From the NCBI GenBank assembly GCA_012295275.1, contig CM022672.1, positions 28,968,472 through 29,032,471 of the forward strand: a stretch of 64,000 bases of DNA, given 5' to 3'. The notes under the pieces were generated by a model. The model had not been told where the DNA came from and made no database searches. It saw nothing but the letters and a program-made list of their open reading frames with translations. This DNA is from Chrysomallon squamiferum (lineage: Eukaryota > Mollusca > Gastropoda > Neomphalida > Peltospiridae). Positions 1 to 10,999 of this stretch are shown piece by piece. The translations under genes and the position numbers were made by a program. Numbering within the stretch: position 1 is the stretch's first letter; the number at the start of each line of letters is the position of its first letter.

Positions 1-578
1 CATTATTATATATCAGGTTAAATCGTGAATATAATACACGGCTTTTGGGAATCAGAAATAACTGAAATATAATCTGAATGTCTAGTTATTGAATTTGACA
101 TCTGAAAAAAAAAGTATATATATGTATATAGCATATATCTTTTTTTAGACAGAAACAGAAAGGGAAAACAAATAAAGCAGCATTAGAAAAATAAGAAGTA
201 CAGTGAAATAGAAGAGAATAGGTTAAAATAAAATAAATTTAAAATTTAAAAATTATTTCTGTAAATATAAAAACTATTTTACATTTATTTCACCAAGCAT
301 TTTTAAAGTTTTAAATGTCAGTATACAACACACTTTTATTCTGTCTTAGAAATACAAAGATTTATATAAATATTATTTTTTATTATTATATATTATGATT
401 CATTTTATTGTATATATATATATGTCAAAAATAGACTTTTAAGTGAAGAAAGTTATAATAACTGTATTCTTTACTGGAGAAATGTTGGTATAGTAACTGT
501 ATTTATTAGATTATTTATTTTAGAAAGGTAATAACTCTTCTGTGATGTCGAAACATAATTTTCGCTTGCTCATACTTA

Positions 579-621
<43 letters not shown>

Positions 622-706
622 GTAGTTGTTGTTGTCGTAGCTGTTCTTGTTATTGTTTTGGTTATTGTTGTTGGTATTATTATTGTTATTATTATTATTA
701 TTGTTG

Positions 707-738
<32 letters not shown>

Positions 739-800
739 GGTGGTGGTGGTGGTGGTGGTGGTGCTGTCACTGTTGTTGTTTTTTTATTATTATTATTACA
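579..800. repeat. Compound trinucleotide microsatellite (TTA, GTT, GGT)
   Basis: A TTA tract runs into interrupted GTT units, then an uninterrupted run of about a dozen GGT units, then GTT and TTA again. All frames through it stay open and give poly-Val, poly-Gly or poly-Pro strings, which explains the spurious open frames on both strands. Confidence 0.95.
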
Positions 801-1122
801 TCAGTACATACATGTTTATGTTGTCAGATTGCATAAGTATATGATCATAATAATCACATAAATTATTAACCTGCATCGTTCTTTTTATGTTTTTATTTAT
901 GTTATCATTTTTATACATTAACATAAAGTGTGTTATAGTTTTAATTCATTAATATAATCTGTATTATTATTTTAATTCATTAACTTAAATTGTGGTATCT
1001 TTTTAATTCTTTATCATAAGTTGTTTTATCGTTTTAATTGATTAACATAAATTGTATACAAGTAAAATATTTATCAAAGTGATATTAATTTAAAAAATAA
1101 TGTCTTTGATTTTTTAAATATT

Positions 1123-1124
<2 letters not shown>

Positions 1125-1153
<29 letters not shown>

Positions 1154-1225
1154 GCAATAGTAGTAGCAGTAGTAATAATAGTAGTAGTAGTATTAGTAGT
1201 AGTAGTTGTAGCAGTAGTGATAATT
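1125..1225. repeat. Compound AAT/AGT microsatellite
   Basis: AAT units grade into AGT/AGC units with scattered substitutions, an old, degenerating trinucleotide tract. Confidence 0.85.
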
Positions 1226-1573
1226 ACGATAATGATAATTATTATGACGAAGAAAAACGACGATATTAATAATAGGCGTCTTTATCATATGAATAATAAT
1301 AAAACAAGAGTAAAAAGATAATAATGAAATATAACGAACGAATATAATAAAAACTCGATAATTATGACATTTATGAAAGAGAAAAAAATAATATCAGCCA
1401 ATTTACTTTATCAGTATTATTATCTTCAGTCCATCATGATCACTATCATTACATATGTTGTTATTACTGGCACTGCTGTTACTAAGAAACAACGCGTATT
1501 TACTTCAGTAATGTCAATTATTAATCATTTAACGTTTTCTCGTGTATTTGTTACAGTCCAGTGGTATATAGTT

Positions 1574-1692
1574 AGAAATATTTAATATTTAGAAATACAT
1601 TTCCTAGAATATTTAATATTTAGAGATATATTTCCTAGAACATTTAACATTTAGAAATATATTTATTAGAATATTTAATATTTAGAAGTATC
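1574..1692. repeat. Tandem repeat, about 32-bp unit, nearly four copies
   Basis: The unit is built around AGAATATTTAATATTTAGA followed by a TATATTTCCT-like end. It recurs with a few substitutions across this interval. The internal motif is close to palindromic. Confidence 0.8.
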
Positions 1693-2029
1693 TAATACAG
1701 AAATAGTTTGTGATTCGGGATAACAGAGAAAAGTCAAACGGGATATATCACTTCGCTCATTCGGGAAATTATTTTTCACTCCCAGAAAGAGAAAGGAGTT
1801 TCTGTAAATCGTCTCCTCTAGTCACACAAAATTCATTCTTTGACTCTATCCAGGAAATGACCTTCACGTTTTTTATATTACATAAATTACTTATTTGCAA
1901 ATACAAATACACAGCTATAAATACAACAACAACAAAATATTTCAAAAAGAGCAAATAATGAACAATCAAACCCAACAACAAACAAAATAAATCTAACGAT
2001 ATAACAACAACGTTAATAATGATGATAGT

Positions 2030-2093
2030 ATTACTACTACTGCTGCTGCTGCTATTAGTGCTACTATTATTGCTGTTGTCCTACTACTTTTAT

Positions 2094-2161
<68 letters not shown>

Positions 2162-2205
2162 GGAAGAAGAAGAAGAAGAAGAAGAAGAAGAAGAAGAGGA
2201 AGAAT
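2030..2205. repeat. Compound trinucleotide microsatellite (CTG/CTA, TAA, GAA)
   Basis: Successive CTA, TAA and GAA tracts. Translation on the - strand yields poly-Leu, poly-Ile and poly-Ser and should not be read as a protein. Confidence 0.9.
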
Positions 2206-2349
2206 GTGTCTGTTAAACAATTAAAAAAAAAAAACTATTATTCTTCTTAAACTTATTTAATCTTTTTGAATGTGACACCAGGCAGGAAATAAGTTTTGAT
2301 AAATTTCTGTTGCGGTCTTGTGGGATCAGTGAGCAGCACATTTTTTCTA

Positions 2350-2381
2350 CTGGTATAATACAAAAAATAATATTATACCAG
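2350..2381. repeat. Perfect 11-bp inverted repeat with a 10-bp loop
   Basis: CTGGTATAATA at 2350-2360 is followed after 10 bases by its exact reverse complement at 2371-2381. It could form a stem-loop. No transposon boundary or coding context is visible around it. Confidence 0.8.
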
Positions 2382-2562
2382 AAGACATTTTAAACCTTTA
2401 TATGAAAGGACTTATTGTTTTCCTTTTAATTATAACTGTTTTTATACGGTTAATTTTAAAACTTCTTAAAATTAGATATCACAGTTTCAAATAAATAAAT
2501 AAATAAATTTTAAATAAATGAATACATAAGTAAATAAAAAGTTAGATAGCTAGATATATTAC

Positions 2563-2563
2563 T

Positions 2564-2623
<60 letters not shown>

Positions 2624-2624
2624 G
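2563..2624. repeat. GATA tetranucleotide microsatellite
   Basis: About fifteen uninterrupted GATA units, ending where an AGAGAAACTG-type sequence begins. Confidence 0.95.
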
Positions 2625-2739
2625 AAACTGAAAGATAGATAAATAAATTAAAAAATAAATCAACAAATTTTGGTACCACAATAGCTCAGACTGGTCTATA
2701 TATAAAAGATAAATTATGTTGTTGAAGAATTAATTTATG

Positions 2740-2743
<4 letters not shown>

Positions 2744-2781
<38 letters not shown>
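2744..2781. repeat. TA dinucleotide microsatellite
   Basis: A continuous run of about eighteen TA units within AT-rich spacer. Confidence 0.95.
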
Positions 2782-3200
2782 CTGTTTTTTTAAATTTACG
2801 CAATATATTATGATTGCGAAATGATATAGAATTTTGGCATTTAATAAATTTGCCATAATTTTATAGCACTGAGAAATCTGAGCTTTTGACTGGTTGTGCT
2901 ATGTAACAAACCAGTTTTTATGTTTTTTGTAGCACGCTAATTCTGACAAATTGTAGCCGTGTGCATTCGTCAGTATTAACATCTAAATTAGTATTGCATC
3001 TAATACTAGCAAATAATTACACTTTAATATCAACTCCTATCAGTAAAAATAATGTAACAAATTGAAATAAGTGCCCAGGAGAAGGTAATTTTTAGAAATA
3101 AATATTTACTGCTATATAATAAATAATTTTAAATTCAAAAATTAAAGAAGGCAATTTTAAAAATTAGTTCCACTATCTTTTATAAATACATAACTTTAAA

Positions 3201-3406
3201 TACATAAAAAAATAATAACAGTCAAAACCTAATGTAGTGAAATGCTTTACTTTTTACTCTGTCGATACTGTACATAAAAATTAATAACAGTCAAAAGCTG
3301 ACGTAATGAGATGATTTACTTCTTACTATATCGATAGTCTACATAAAAATTTAAAAATATAAAATGAGATAGTGAAATGCTTTACTTCTTACTATGTCGA
3401 TATTGT
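3201..3406. repeat. Three imperfect tandem copies of a 67-70-bp unit
   Basis: Units start with TACATAAAAA at 3201, 3271 and 3340 and each ends in a TCGATA-containing segment after a GCTTTACTTCTTACT-like core. The array stops about 25 bp before the splice acceptor of the homeobox exon, so it lies in the intron next to the branch-point region. Confidence 0.85.
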
Positions 3407-3430
3407 ATTTATATATTTAAATTTATTTAG

Positions 3431-3822
3431 AGCCAGCTGAGACGGAGGAAGTACAAAGAGCAAGTACAAACAGACCGAGGAAAAAACGGTCGAGGTCTTC
3501 CTTTTCTCATGGTCAGGTGTATGAACTGGAAAGACGTTTCCGACACCAGCGTTACCTGTCAGGACCCGAGCGCGCCGACTTGGCAGCGGCACTCAAACTG
3601 ACAGAAACTCAAGTGAAGATTTGGTTTCAGAACAGAAGATACAAAACTAAGAGGAGACAACTCCAGCATGAGCAAACTTTGGCGGAAAATATCAAACAGG
3701 CAGCCGTAACTCTGCTGGTAAAAGATGGTAAAAAGTTGTATGGGGCACACGAATATGGCCGACCTCTTTTTTATCCTTCTATTCCTTTTCCAGATTTTAA
3801 CTGGTTTTACTGTGTGCATTGA
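3431..3822 (+). CDS. Nkx3/bagpipe-type homeobox gene, last coding exon
   Basis: The exon encodes most of an NK-class homeodomain transcription factor that binds DNA in the nucleus. Reading from the acceptor (TTTATTTAG|AGCC; the first two bases complete a codon), a KKRSR start leads into a full homeodomain. Visible landmarks are [14 protein letters not shown] in helices 1-2, then [23 protein letters not shown], the helix 3 core. The loop [11 protein letters not shown] and the Y in [10 protein letters not shown] are hallmarks of the Nkx3/bagpipe subfamily, known from visceral muscle and skeletal patterning in animals. After the homeodomain a tail with a [13 protein letters not shown] segment resembles the short conserved C-terminal motif of Nkx3 proteins; the frame ends FNWFYCVH-stop. 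The start codon and N-terminal exon(s) are not in view on this strand upstream. An Nkx2-type assignment is less likely. Confidence 0.9.
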
Positions 3823-4579
3823 ACTTGTTTCTACTGTTAAAGAAGAAAACAGAACACAAGGAGAAAGAGTTAAAAAGAAATGCACGCATGCACACATATA
3901 CTTAATACAAAGAGACTATATTAAACAGTATTTCGGAGACTTAGCTGTCACTTCATACAAATAATTGCGGGCGTAATATGAGAAAAAAAAAAGAATACAT
4001 TATATACATAACATTATTATTGATATTATTATTATTTAAATATGTAGTGTTTTATTTTACTTTAGTGAATTTGATAAAATAAATACATACTTAAATTATA
4101 CAAAGATTCTTTTTTCATGTTGTACTCTTTGTTTTAAAAATTAAATAAAATAGTAATATTTTCTATTATTTAATTTTGATGTGTAATCATCTTCTTCAAA
4201 TACGCATTATAATTAACATACCGATTCTTTTTTTATTATTATTTCCTTTAATCTTTCAGTCATTACATTAAAAAAGGGTGTTTACATTATTTTTCTCCAT
4301 TCCTTTTCGTCTTTTTATGTGAAAATAAATTTGTATTACCTTTTATTAAATACTATTAAACTGTAAAATTAATACGAATATAAAATAATTTACAAAAAAC
4401 CTTCTGTTACTCAGATATGTACAAATTTGTTATTATTAAACTCTGCACGAAACGTTTCACACTTGTGTTGTCTAAAACTGTAATTTTATTGTTTTTAACA
4501 CCAGTTAATTCTGGTAAGCAAAGTGTAAAATCATAGAAGAAAGTGAAAATGATTAAATTCAAAGGGTTCTGCATTATTA

Positions 4580-4770
4580 AAGAATATAGATTTGTGAGAT
4601 ATTTTCTCGAATGTATTATAAAACCATTGTCAGAATTGTTTCATGGTTAGATTTTTTTAAATCAAGATGCGTAAAAATATACATCAGAAAAAAAGCAAAA
4701 GAAAAAAAGAAATAAAGCGACCAGTTCATTGTAATATGAAAGGTACCAATATCTTACAAATTTATAAATG
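4580..4770. repeat. Dispersed repeat, copy A
   Basis: About 190 bp align, with substitutions and small indels, to 9419-9610. The best-kept block is GATTTGTGAGATATTTTCT followed by GAATG and, further on, a GAATTGTT block and an AAGATGCG block. The similarity stops abruptly on the left. No coding content is seen, so this is likely a short interspersed or other non-autonomous element. Confidence 0.7.
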
Positions 4771-5614
4771 TTATAAATAAAACATATAAATAAAAATTAG
4801 TGAAGTGATTTTAAGTTTGCAATAAATAAATAAATAAAACTAATTTAAAACCAAAACAAACAACATTATTCACGCGAGGGCACACACAGAACATAGATGT
4901 TAAACTGAAACGTCACTTAATATAGATTTATGATGAATTTTAAAAAAATAAAGACTATTCCTTCAGGCTCAGTTTATTAATAACTTTAAAACCTTTCTTC
5001 ATAATATGGTTCATAATTCAAATAAGCAGTATTCCATAGATTTTTTCTATGATTTGTTTTTATCGCAGATCCACAAATCTGGGCATTGCAAAATAGAGTC
5101 AACAGCAGAAGAATAAATGGCATAGATTAACATTACGCCCTTCCTTTATTACTTTACTAGCGGGATCAAGGGAGAGCATTCCTGCCTATTTTGTTACCCA
5201 GTGTTTGAAGAACTGGCGATACGCATCTCATTGTGTATAATTGGACTATTCTAAGCAAACAGTATTCTCAAAGTAAACAGCGAATGCCAAGGAAACATGA
5301 TAAAATACAAGGTTCGCCGCTGGATTCTTGTTAAATTATTTCATTGCCTTCGGCTCAGACGAAATAACCCTCGGACATATTGGTCCTCATATGCGATGTG
5401 TATGTCGGAGTGAATTCCCTTGCTTTTTCTCGCAGATCTGTAATAGGATATCCTGAGGATATGTTTTTCTTCTATCATTTCCCTGCATGTTTATTTGATA
5501 CGTGTTGAATCAGCTGCAGTGCCCAGGAAGACTGGAATAACTAACTGGTAATTTTGCTGTTCGTACGGGAGAAATTCGTGCGTGCCAGCAGGCTAGTAAA
5601 CCGCTCAACTGGGT

Positions 5615-6005
5615 AGTGATTTTATTTTATTTATTTAATTATTAAATGTTTTTTTGTTTTTGTTTTTTTTAAAGATGTTGAATTTAACAAACAATAATTT
5701 TAGAAATTGTCATTTAAATACAAATAATATATATATTATAATAAAATAATAATAATGAATAAATGAAAAATAAAATATAAAGATGCTTTTATGAAATAAA
5801 TTTAAATTTTTAAAAATAAATAACAAATATTAATTAATCCATTTTATTTATTAATTTATTATTTTTTTTAAAGGTATTGAATTTAAAAAACAAACACCAA
5901 TTCTAGAAAAAAAATTAAATAAAAAATACATAAATATAAATGGTGCTTTGATGAAATAAAATTTTAAAATTTTAAAATTAAATAACAAAAATTAATTAGT
6001 GCACT
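5615..6005. repeat. Two diverged tandem copies of a roughly 200-bp AT-rich unit
   Basis: The segment 5615-5825 and the segment 5835-6005 share the order TTTTTTTAAAG, TTGAATTTAA, a GATGCTTT/GGTGCTTT block, ATGAAATAAA, and an AAATAACAAA-ATTAATTA end. The match is imperfect but collinear, which fits a local duplication. Confidence 0.65.
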
Positions 6006-6040
<35 letters not shown>

Positions 6041-6043
6041 TTT
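6006..6043. repeat. TTTA tetranucleotide microsatellite
   Basis: About nine uninterrupted TTTA units at the end of the duplicated AT-rich block. Confidence 0.9.
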
Positions 6044-6203
6044 TTGAAGCCATAGTTTAAAAATTATAAACGGTTTCATGGTTTCAATACATTTAATTTA
6101 ATATAATTAATTTTGTTACGTATTGTAAATAACTTTCAACAGATAATGCTGCTAATAATATTAAAATATCTAATAAATAAATATCAAAATATCAAAAACA
6201 ATA

Positions 6204-6207
<4 letters not shown>

Positions 6208-6285
<78 letters not shown>
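6208..6285. repeat. GA dinucleotide microsatellite
   Basis: Thirty-nine uninterrupted GA units. Translation gives an Arg-Glu string that is not evidence of a protein. Confidence 0.97.
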
Positions 6286-6288
<3 letters not shown>

Positions 6289-6380
6289 ACGTACATATAC
6301 ATATGTATTGGGGTTTTTCTATCCTTCTATAATTTATTAAAACGCGACTGTATTAATAATAAAAATATAATAATTATAAT

Positions 6381-6402
6381 AATGATGATGATGATGATGA
6401 GT

Positions 6403-6470
<68 letters not shown>

Positions 6471-6491
6471 AATAATAATAATAATAATAAT
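6381..6491. repeat. ATG/ATA trinucleotide microsatellite
   Basis: A nearly continuous ATG tract with single interruptions near 6400 and 6420, turning into AAT units. The poly-Met reading frame across it is an artefact. Confidence 0.95.
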
Positions 6492-9206
6492 TATAATAGG
6501 TTTACCAAGAATGCAATACTCATATATGCAGGAACCAATAAAACTCTTTGAAAAGAAAATACTTTTTTGTTGATGAAATCAAAGCAAAGAAATAAAAATG
6601 AAAGAAAAGTTCTCGTCTGGAAAGAAAACAAAATGGATTGCTTGAAAACTCGTCTGTGTTTCACTGCTGCTGCCAGTAGCGCGGCACGTGCTGAACCGCT
6701 CTCAACACACTTTAAGCTTTCGGGAAGCATTTGAAGAAATAAACACGACTTCGCCGAGATAACAGCTATTCCGTGGTATTTGCTTACTCTGTGTATCAGT
6801 GAACCGGCTCAGTGTTTCGTCTGCTGTAAGTTGCAAGTAAATTTGTTTACAGTGGTAAAATGACCGTAAAGATTTGAAACATCGCGATTGTTTGTTTGAA
6901 GCATGGTTGTCGATAATTGTTCTTCTTAACACAGTGTCAGAACAAAGAAATGGTTCACGTTTTTCGGACATGATTTGTATCAACAGACTTCATTTGATGA
7001 TAATTATTGTCATGATGATGATGATGATAATGATAATAATAATAATGTCAATGGTTATAATAATGACTATGATGCTGTTGGTTAAATTAATTTTTGCAAA
7101 TATGATTTTGAATGTTTATTTTAAATATTGTAGCTGATTTTATTATTTTATTTCAGAGTTGTTGTTTTTTTGTTGTTGTTGTTGTTGTTTTTTTATTGGT
7201 GTCGAGATGGGGCCTGTTCATTTTACATTTCATTATTAATATATTATTTTAACGAAATATTGCTTCTCAAAATTTCATTTTTATTTAATTTGATTATACT
7301 TTTGTTATATATAATATATATAAAAGAAAAATCCAAGCGTCCTTTTTTCTAACTTATTATTAAACTATATTTAATTATATTTACATTAATAAATTCATAA
7401 CAAATCAAATGTAATGAATTTAAAAAAATAATAAAAAATTAAAAAAATTAAAAATGAAACAACAACAGCAATAATAATAATAATAATAATATGCTTAGGA
7501 ATCTTATGAATAAATAATGAAGTAATGAAATAAATAATGAAACAAAATAAAAAATAAATGTACCGTTATGGAAAATATCAAAGCTGTAAGATATACATTT
7601 AAAAATAAAAATAAAATAATGTTATGTGCTTTTCCAACTTAACTCCCTTGACATAAAATAAAATTAAGTAAATGTGAGCCGCTGTGGTGGTATTTGAAAA
7701 GCAAGACAAGTTGCAGATTTAGGATCGAGAGTCAACTTAGCTGTCAGTTGTAATACATTGACTCGGTGACAGAACGTGTTGCTAGCACCCACCAAGCCCC
7801 GAACCCTTACTAACTTAACCCGGTAACTAAGCTAGGATGTCATATCTGGTTGTTAACTAACAGAGTGCGGGACCACGAGACTTGACGGTATGAACTGGAC
7901 AAGGAAGCGGCAGAATAAAAGAAACCTTCTCAACACGATCTAATGTATTCAGGTTGGGTCTGTGATCCGGCCAAATGTGAATTGTACTCGCGTAACAAGA
8001 AACACGACCTGCCTCCGAAAGTTGCGAAGATAGTTTGTCATTAATGGTAGCAGCTTGAGCAGACTGACCAATACGGCTGGAAAAACTGGACCAATTCTAC
8101 GTATTAACACTGTAGTTTCTCATTCACCGTAGTTACAACATTACAGCCCCAATCTCGAAGCTTAGCTTCCACGATTAGAGATAAATTATAGGACAGATTC
8201 AGTAGCACTGACACAAATGAATATATTAATTCAATATCACTGGTACCTTAAATATGCCTCATCTGCTCTATCCTTCCCTCACAACGGCAAAGAAAGAAAG
8301 GATATATCGATTTTCATTTCAAAATTTTAGCTCCTAGTACTGTTCTGGCTGTAACGTATTAGGTAAAAAAAAACATTAAAAAAAAACAACCACAACAAAA
8401 AACAAACAAAAAACAAACAAGAAAACAAATATCATAAAAACATAAAAACAAAGAAATAAAAGAATAAACAAATAAAATAAAACAAAAAAAGTACTTTATT
8501 ACAGCTATAGAATGGAACAAATTCATATTTTCGAAATTCTTCCTGTAGGAGAGTACCACCAAAAATCAATAAATTAGCTTTTCTCTCTCATATAATTATT
8601 ATTAAACAAAAACTGCACAGACATTTAATACCTTTACTAATGAAATACGTTGATAAACTTTTCTTCCCGCATCTTAAATAAGAATAGTAAAATAAAAATG
8701 AAAAATAAATATGACTTTTTCCACTTTATTTTATATGATCAGAAAAGAAGAACGTATAATTTTTATTGTAAAACGTGGTTTGGAAATAACGAAATAAAAC
8801 ATTCATAACTAGTAAACAACAAACTGAAATTGATGTACCAAAGTAGGGTGTTCAAAGAAACACGGAATGGACTGTTAGGGAATTAATTTTATTTTTGTTG
8901 TCTTTATTGAATAAAATATTAAACAAGCAAAACATAAAATTGTATAAATATCTAAAATACTTTTGTAACAAATTCATGTGGACAACGAAAATATCCTTGC
9001 AAACGAAGATTTAAACAGTAAGGGGCACAACTCTTGTATCATATTGAATGCTGAGGAATAAAGATTTGTCTAGAATTAGGGACACGTAATAACCATCACG
9101 AATCAAATTTTAAAAATCACACTTTTTGGGGAACAGTGGTGTATTTTGGGGGCTTAGTGCTTTTCAAAATAACTGTAGAAATCAGATTTCAGAAATTAGT
9201 AATTTT

Positions 9207-10297
9207 TTACTGTTGTTTCTTTTTTCCTTTGCTGTTGACATCAATGTGAACATATCTGTCTAGCAAGAAAGCTGCATAACCGCCTAAAAAGGGACCAATC
9301 CAGTAAACTAGAAAATGTTCCCATGCCGTAGTTCCCTGGCAACCGAATGTATGACCAAATGCCATAGCGGGGTTGAAATACATTCCCGTTGTGTGCAGAC
9401 CTGAAATGTAAATTTCTGAAGAATACGGATTTGTGAGATATTTTCTGGAATGGCTATTCAACCAATGTCCGAATTGTTATTCGGATAGTTTTTATAATGA
9501 AGATGCGAAAAAATATATATATAAAAAAAAAATTCAAAATGAAAAGAAAGCGAACTGTGGATTGTAATGTGAAAGTTACAAAATTAAAGTTTGTAAAAAA
9601 ATTATATATATATAATTTTGATAATATTTTGTTTGCCTGTATGGGGTATAGACATACCTATGGTGATCATCAAAGCCCCGTTACTGTATTTGATGAGTTC
9701 ATCCAGCACAGTCAGCTTGGCAAGACGCTGCATGCACAGCCACGTGTCAGACAACGAGGCTGCCATTTCGATCATGAATCCCATGACAAAAACAACATTT
9801 AAATCAGACATACAAGTAGTCTCGTAATATCTCTCGTGGTGATCCGCGATCAGGTCAAGGGACCAGATAGCTTTAGCAAATCTATAGGATGCGAGGCCTG
9901 CAAATGTCTGACTGATGATTTTTAAAGCTGCTTTTGCAGGTGTAATTTGTGAATCCGCAAGTTGTATTAAAGCCTTTATAGGGTTCTCTGAAGAATCACC
10001 AAACGTTCTAGTGCATACGTAAAGCTGGCACACAATGACGAAAGCAAACCAAAATGATCCGTAGTACTTGTAGACAAAATTGTTTTCGAAAAAGTATGCA
10101 CAAGCTTCTGCTGTGGTTACAAAATCAGCTATGTACTCCTGGAGCCACTCAGGGCTGAAGCTCGAGTTTAAACTGCGTAGAAAAATCCCCGTTGCTGCAG
10201 TTATAAGGAAGAAGACTATGGAAGCGGAATAAGGAGAAAGGAATTCAGAATCGGGAACTGGACCCACGATTATGCTCCAGATCACTCTCCAGTCCAT
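9207..10297 (-). CDS. Aquaporin-11/12-like membrane channel, two coding exons
   Basis: Exon 1 is 10297-9658, exon 2 is 9400-9207, intron 9401-9657. The donor (ATAG|GTATGT) and acceptor (TTTCAG|GTCT) join in phase 1 to give a 277-residue protein, the usual aquaporin length. The second NPA box is clear in GMYFNPAMAFGHTFGC and is followed by EHFLVYWIGPFLGG, a typical last membrane helix. The first box reads ENPIKAL in place of NPA; an unorthodox first box with a canonical second one, plus FNPA and the Cys after it, fits the AQP11/AQP12 superaquaporin group, which sits largely in intracellular membranes and conducts water and small solutes. Several hydrophobic segments precede it, for example SIVFFLITAATGIFL and FWFAFVIVCQLYV. 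The start is the MDWRVIW methionine in AAATGG context; it lies directly after an acceptor-like TTTCTTTTCAG, so a separate 5' UTR exon is likely. The tail is lysine-rich (GKKKQQ). Confidence 0.85.
9419..9610. repeat. Dispersed repeat, copy B, inside the aquaporin intron
   Basis: This is the homologue of 4580-4770 in the same orientation. It fills most of the 257-bp aquaporin intron and begins only about 18 bp from the acceptor on the coding strand, so it may have brought part of the intron sequence with it. Confidence 0.7.
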
Positions 10298-10962
10298 TTC
10301 TGAAAAGAAATACAGGTTTTGCCGTTTCTTTACAAATTCCAAACTGACTATTTCTATATTAATATACGAAAAAAATAATGGGTCAACTAAATTATGTACT
10401 CACATTTTGTCATATACTCAACAAAATAACAACAACAAACAAAATATTGTCACTAATATTTCCTAACAGCATTTTTATTATATAGGTAGCGTTGACCAAT
10501 GATTTTTATAAAATAAAAATAGGAAACGCATTGTTTGCATACATAATAATACATGCTTCAGAAATTGAATAATTTTTGTTTTAACAAAAAAAGAGTGAAA
10601 TTTTAATTTATAAGGACGGTTGACGGACCTGTAATTTTTTTTTGATTTTTTTTTGTTGTTGTTGTTGTTGTTGTTGTTGTAAAACTGATTTAAGTGTTAT
10701 AATAAATGTATAAAGGCAATCATTCAAATAACACGTGATTAATTTGCATTTTACATGTAAATATGACCTCTAGTGCATTGAAAATGGAAATAAATATATA
10801 TAAAAAAGAATTATAATGGTTTCAAGAATCGATTTACAACTTCGTGCTTAGAACTGTCTGCTATGGAGTTTTAGCAGAGTAACGTGTCAACATTATGGTA
10901 CCTAATGAGAATAGTTATCTTCATATGTCTGTGACATTATTTATTTTATTTTATTTTATTAT

Positions 10963-10999
<37 letters not shown>

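Larger units (their letters stand above)
1..3430. other. Repeat-rich spacer or intron upstream of the homeobox exon
   Basis: No coding exon is supported here. The apparent short reading frames are translations of microsatellites. The stretch holds compound trinucleotide tracts, a GATA tract, a TA tract, a 32-bp tandem repeat around 1574-1692 and a 70-bp tandem repeat just before the next exon. Because the homeobox exon has a splice acceptor at its left edge, part of this DNA is probably intron of that gene. Confidence 0.6.
3823..9206. other. Spacer with 3' UTR, microsatellites and dispersed repeats
   Basis: The first few hundred bases probably hold the homeobox 3' UTR; AATAAA occurs at about 4079. 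No exon is recognised further on. Two stretches, about 5080-5620 and 7680-8340, are richer in GC and CpG than their surroundings and look like old mobile elements or a regulatory region, but contain no reading frame I can name. TTTATT at 8903-8908 is a plausible poly(A) signal (AATAAA on the - strand) for the aquaporin gene. Confidence 0.5.

Noticed and set aside
576-861. Open frames of poly-Val, poly-Gly, poly-Leu and poly-Pro on both strands
   Set aside because: They are translations of a TTA/GTT/GGT microsatellite; the composition and lack of any domain rule out a gene.
6113-6573. Arg-Glu repeat and poly-Met open frames
   Set aside because: These are pure GA and ATG microsatellite translations.
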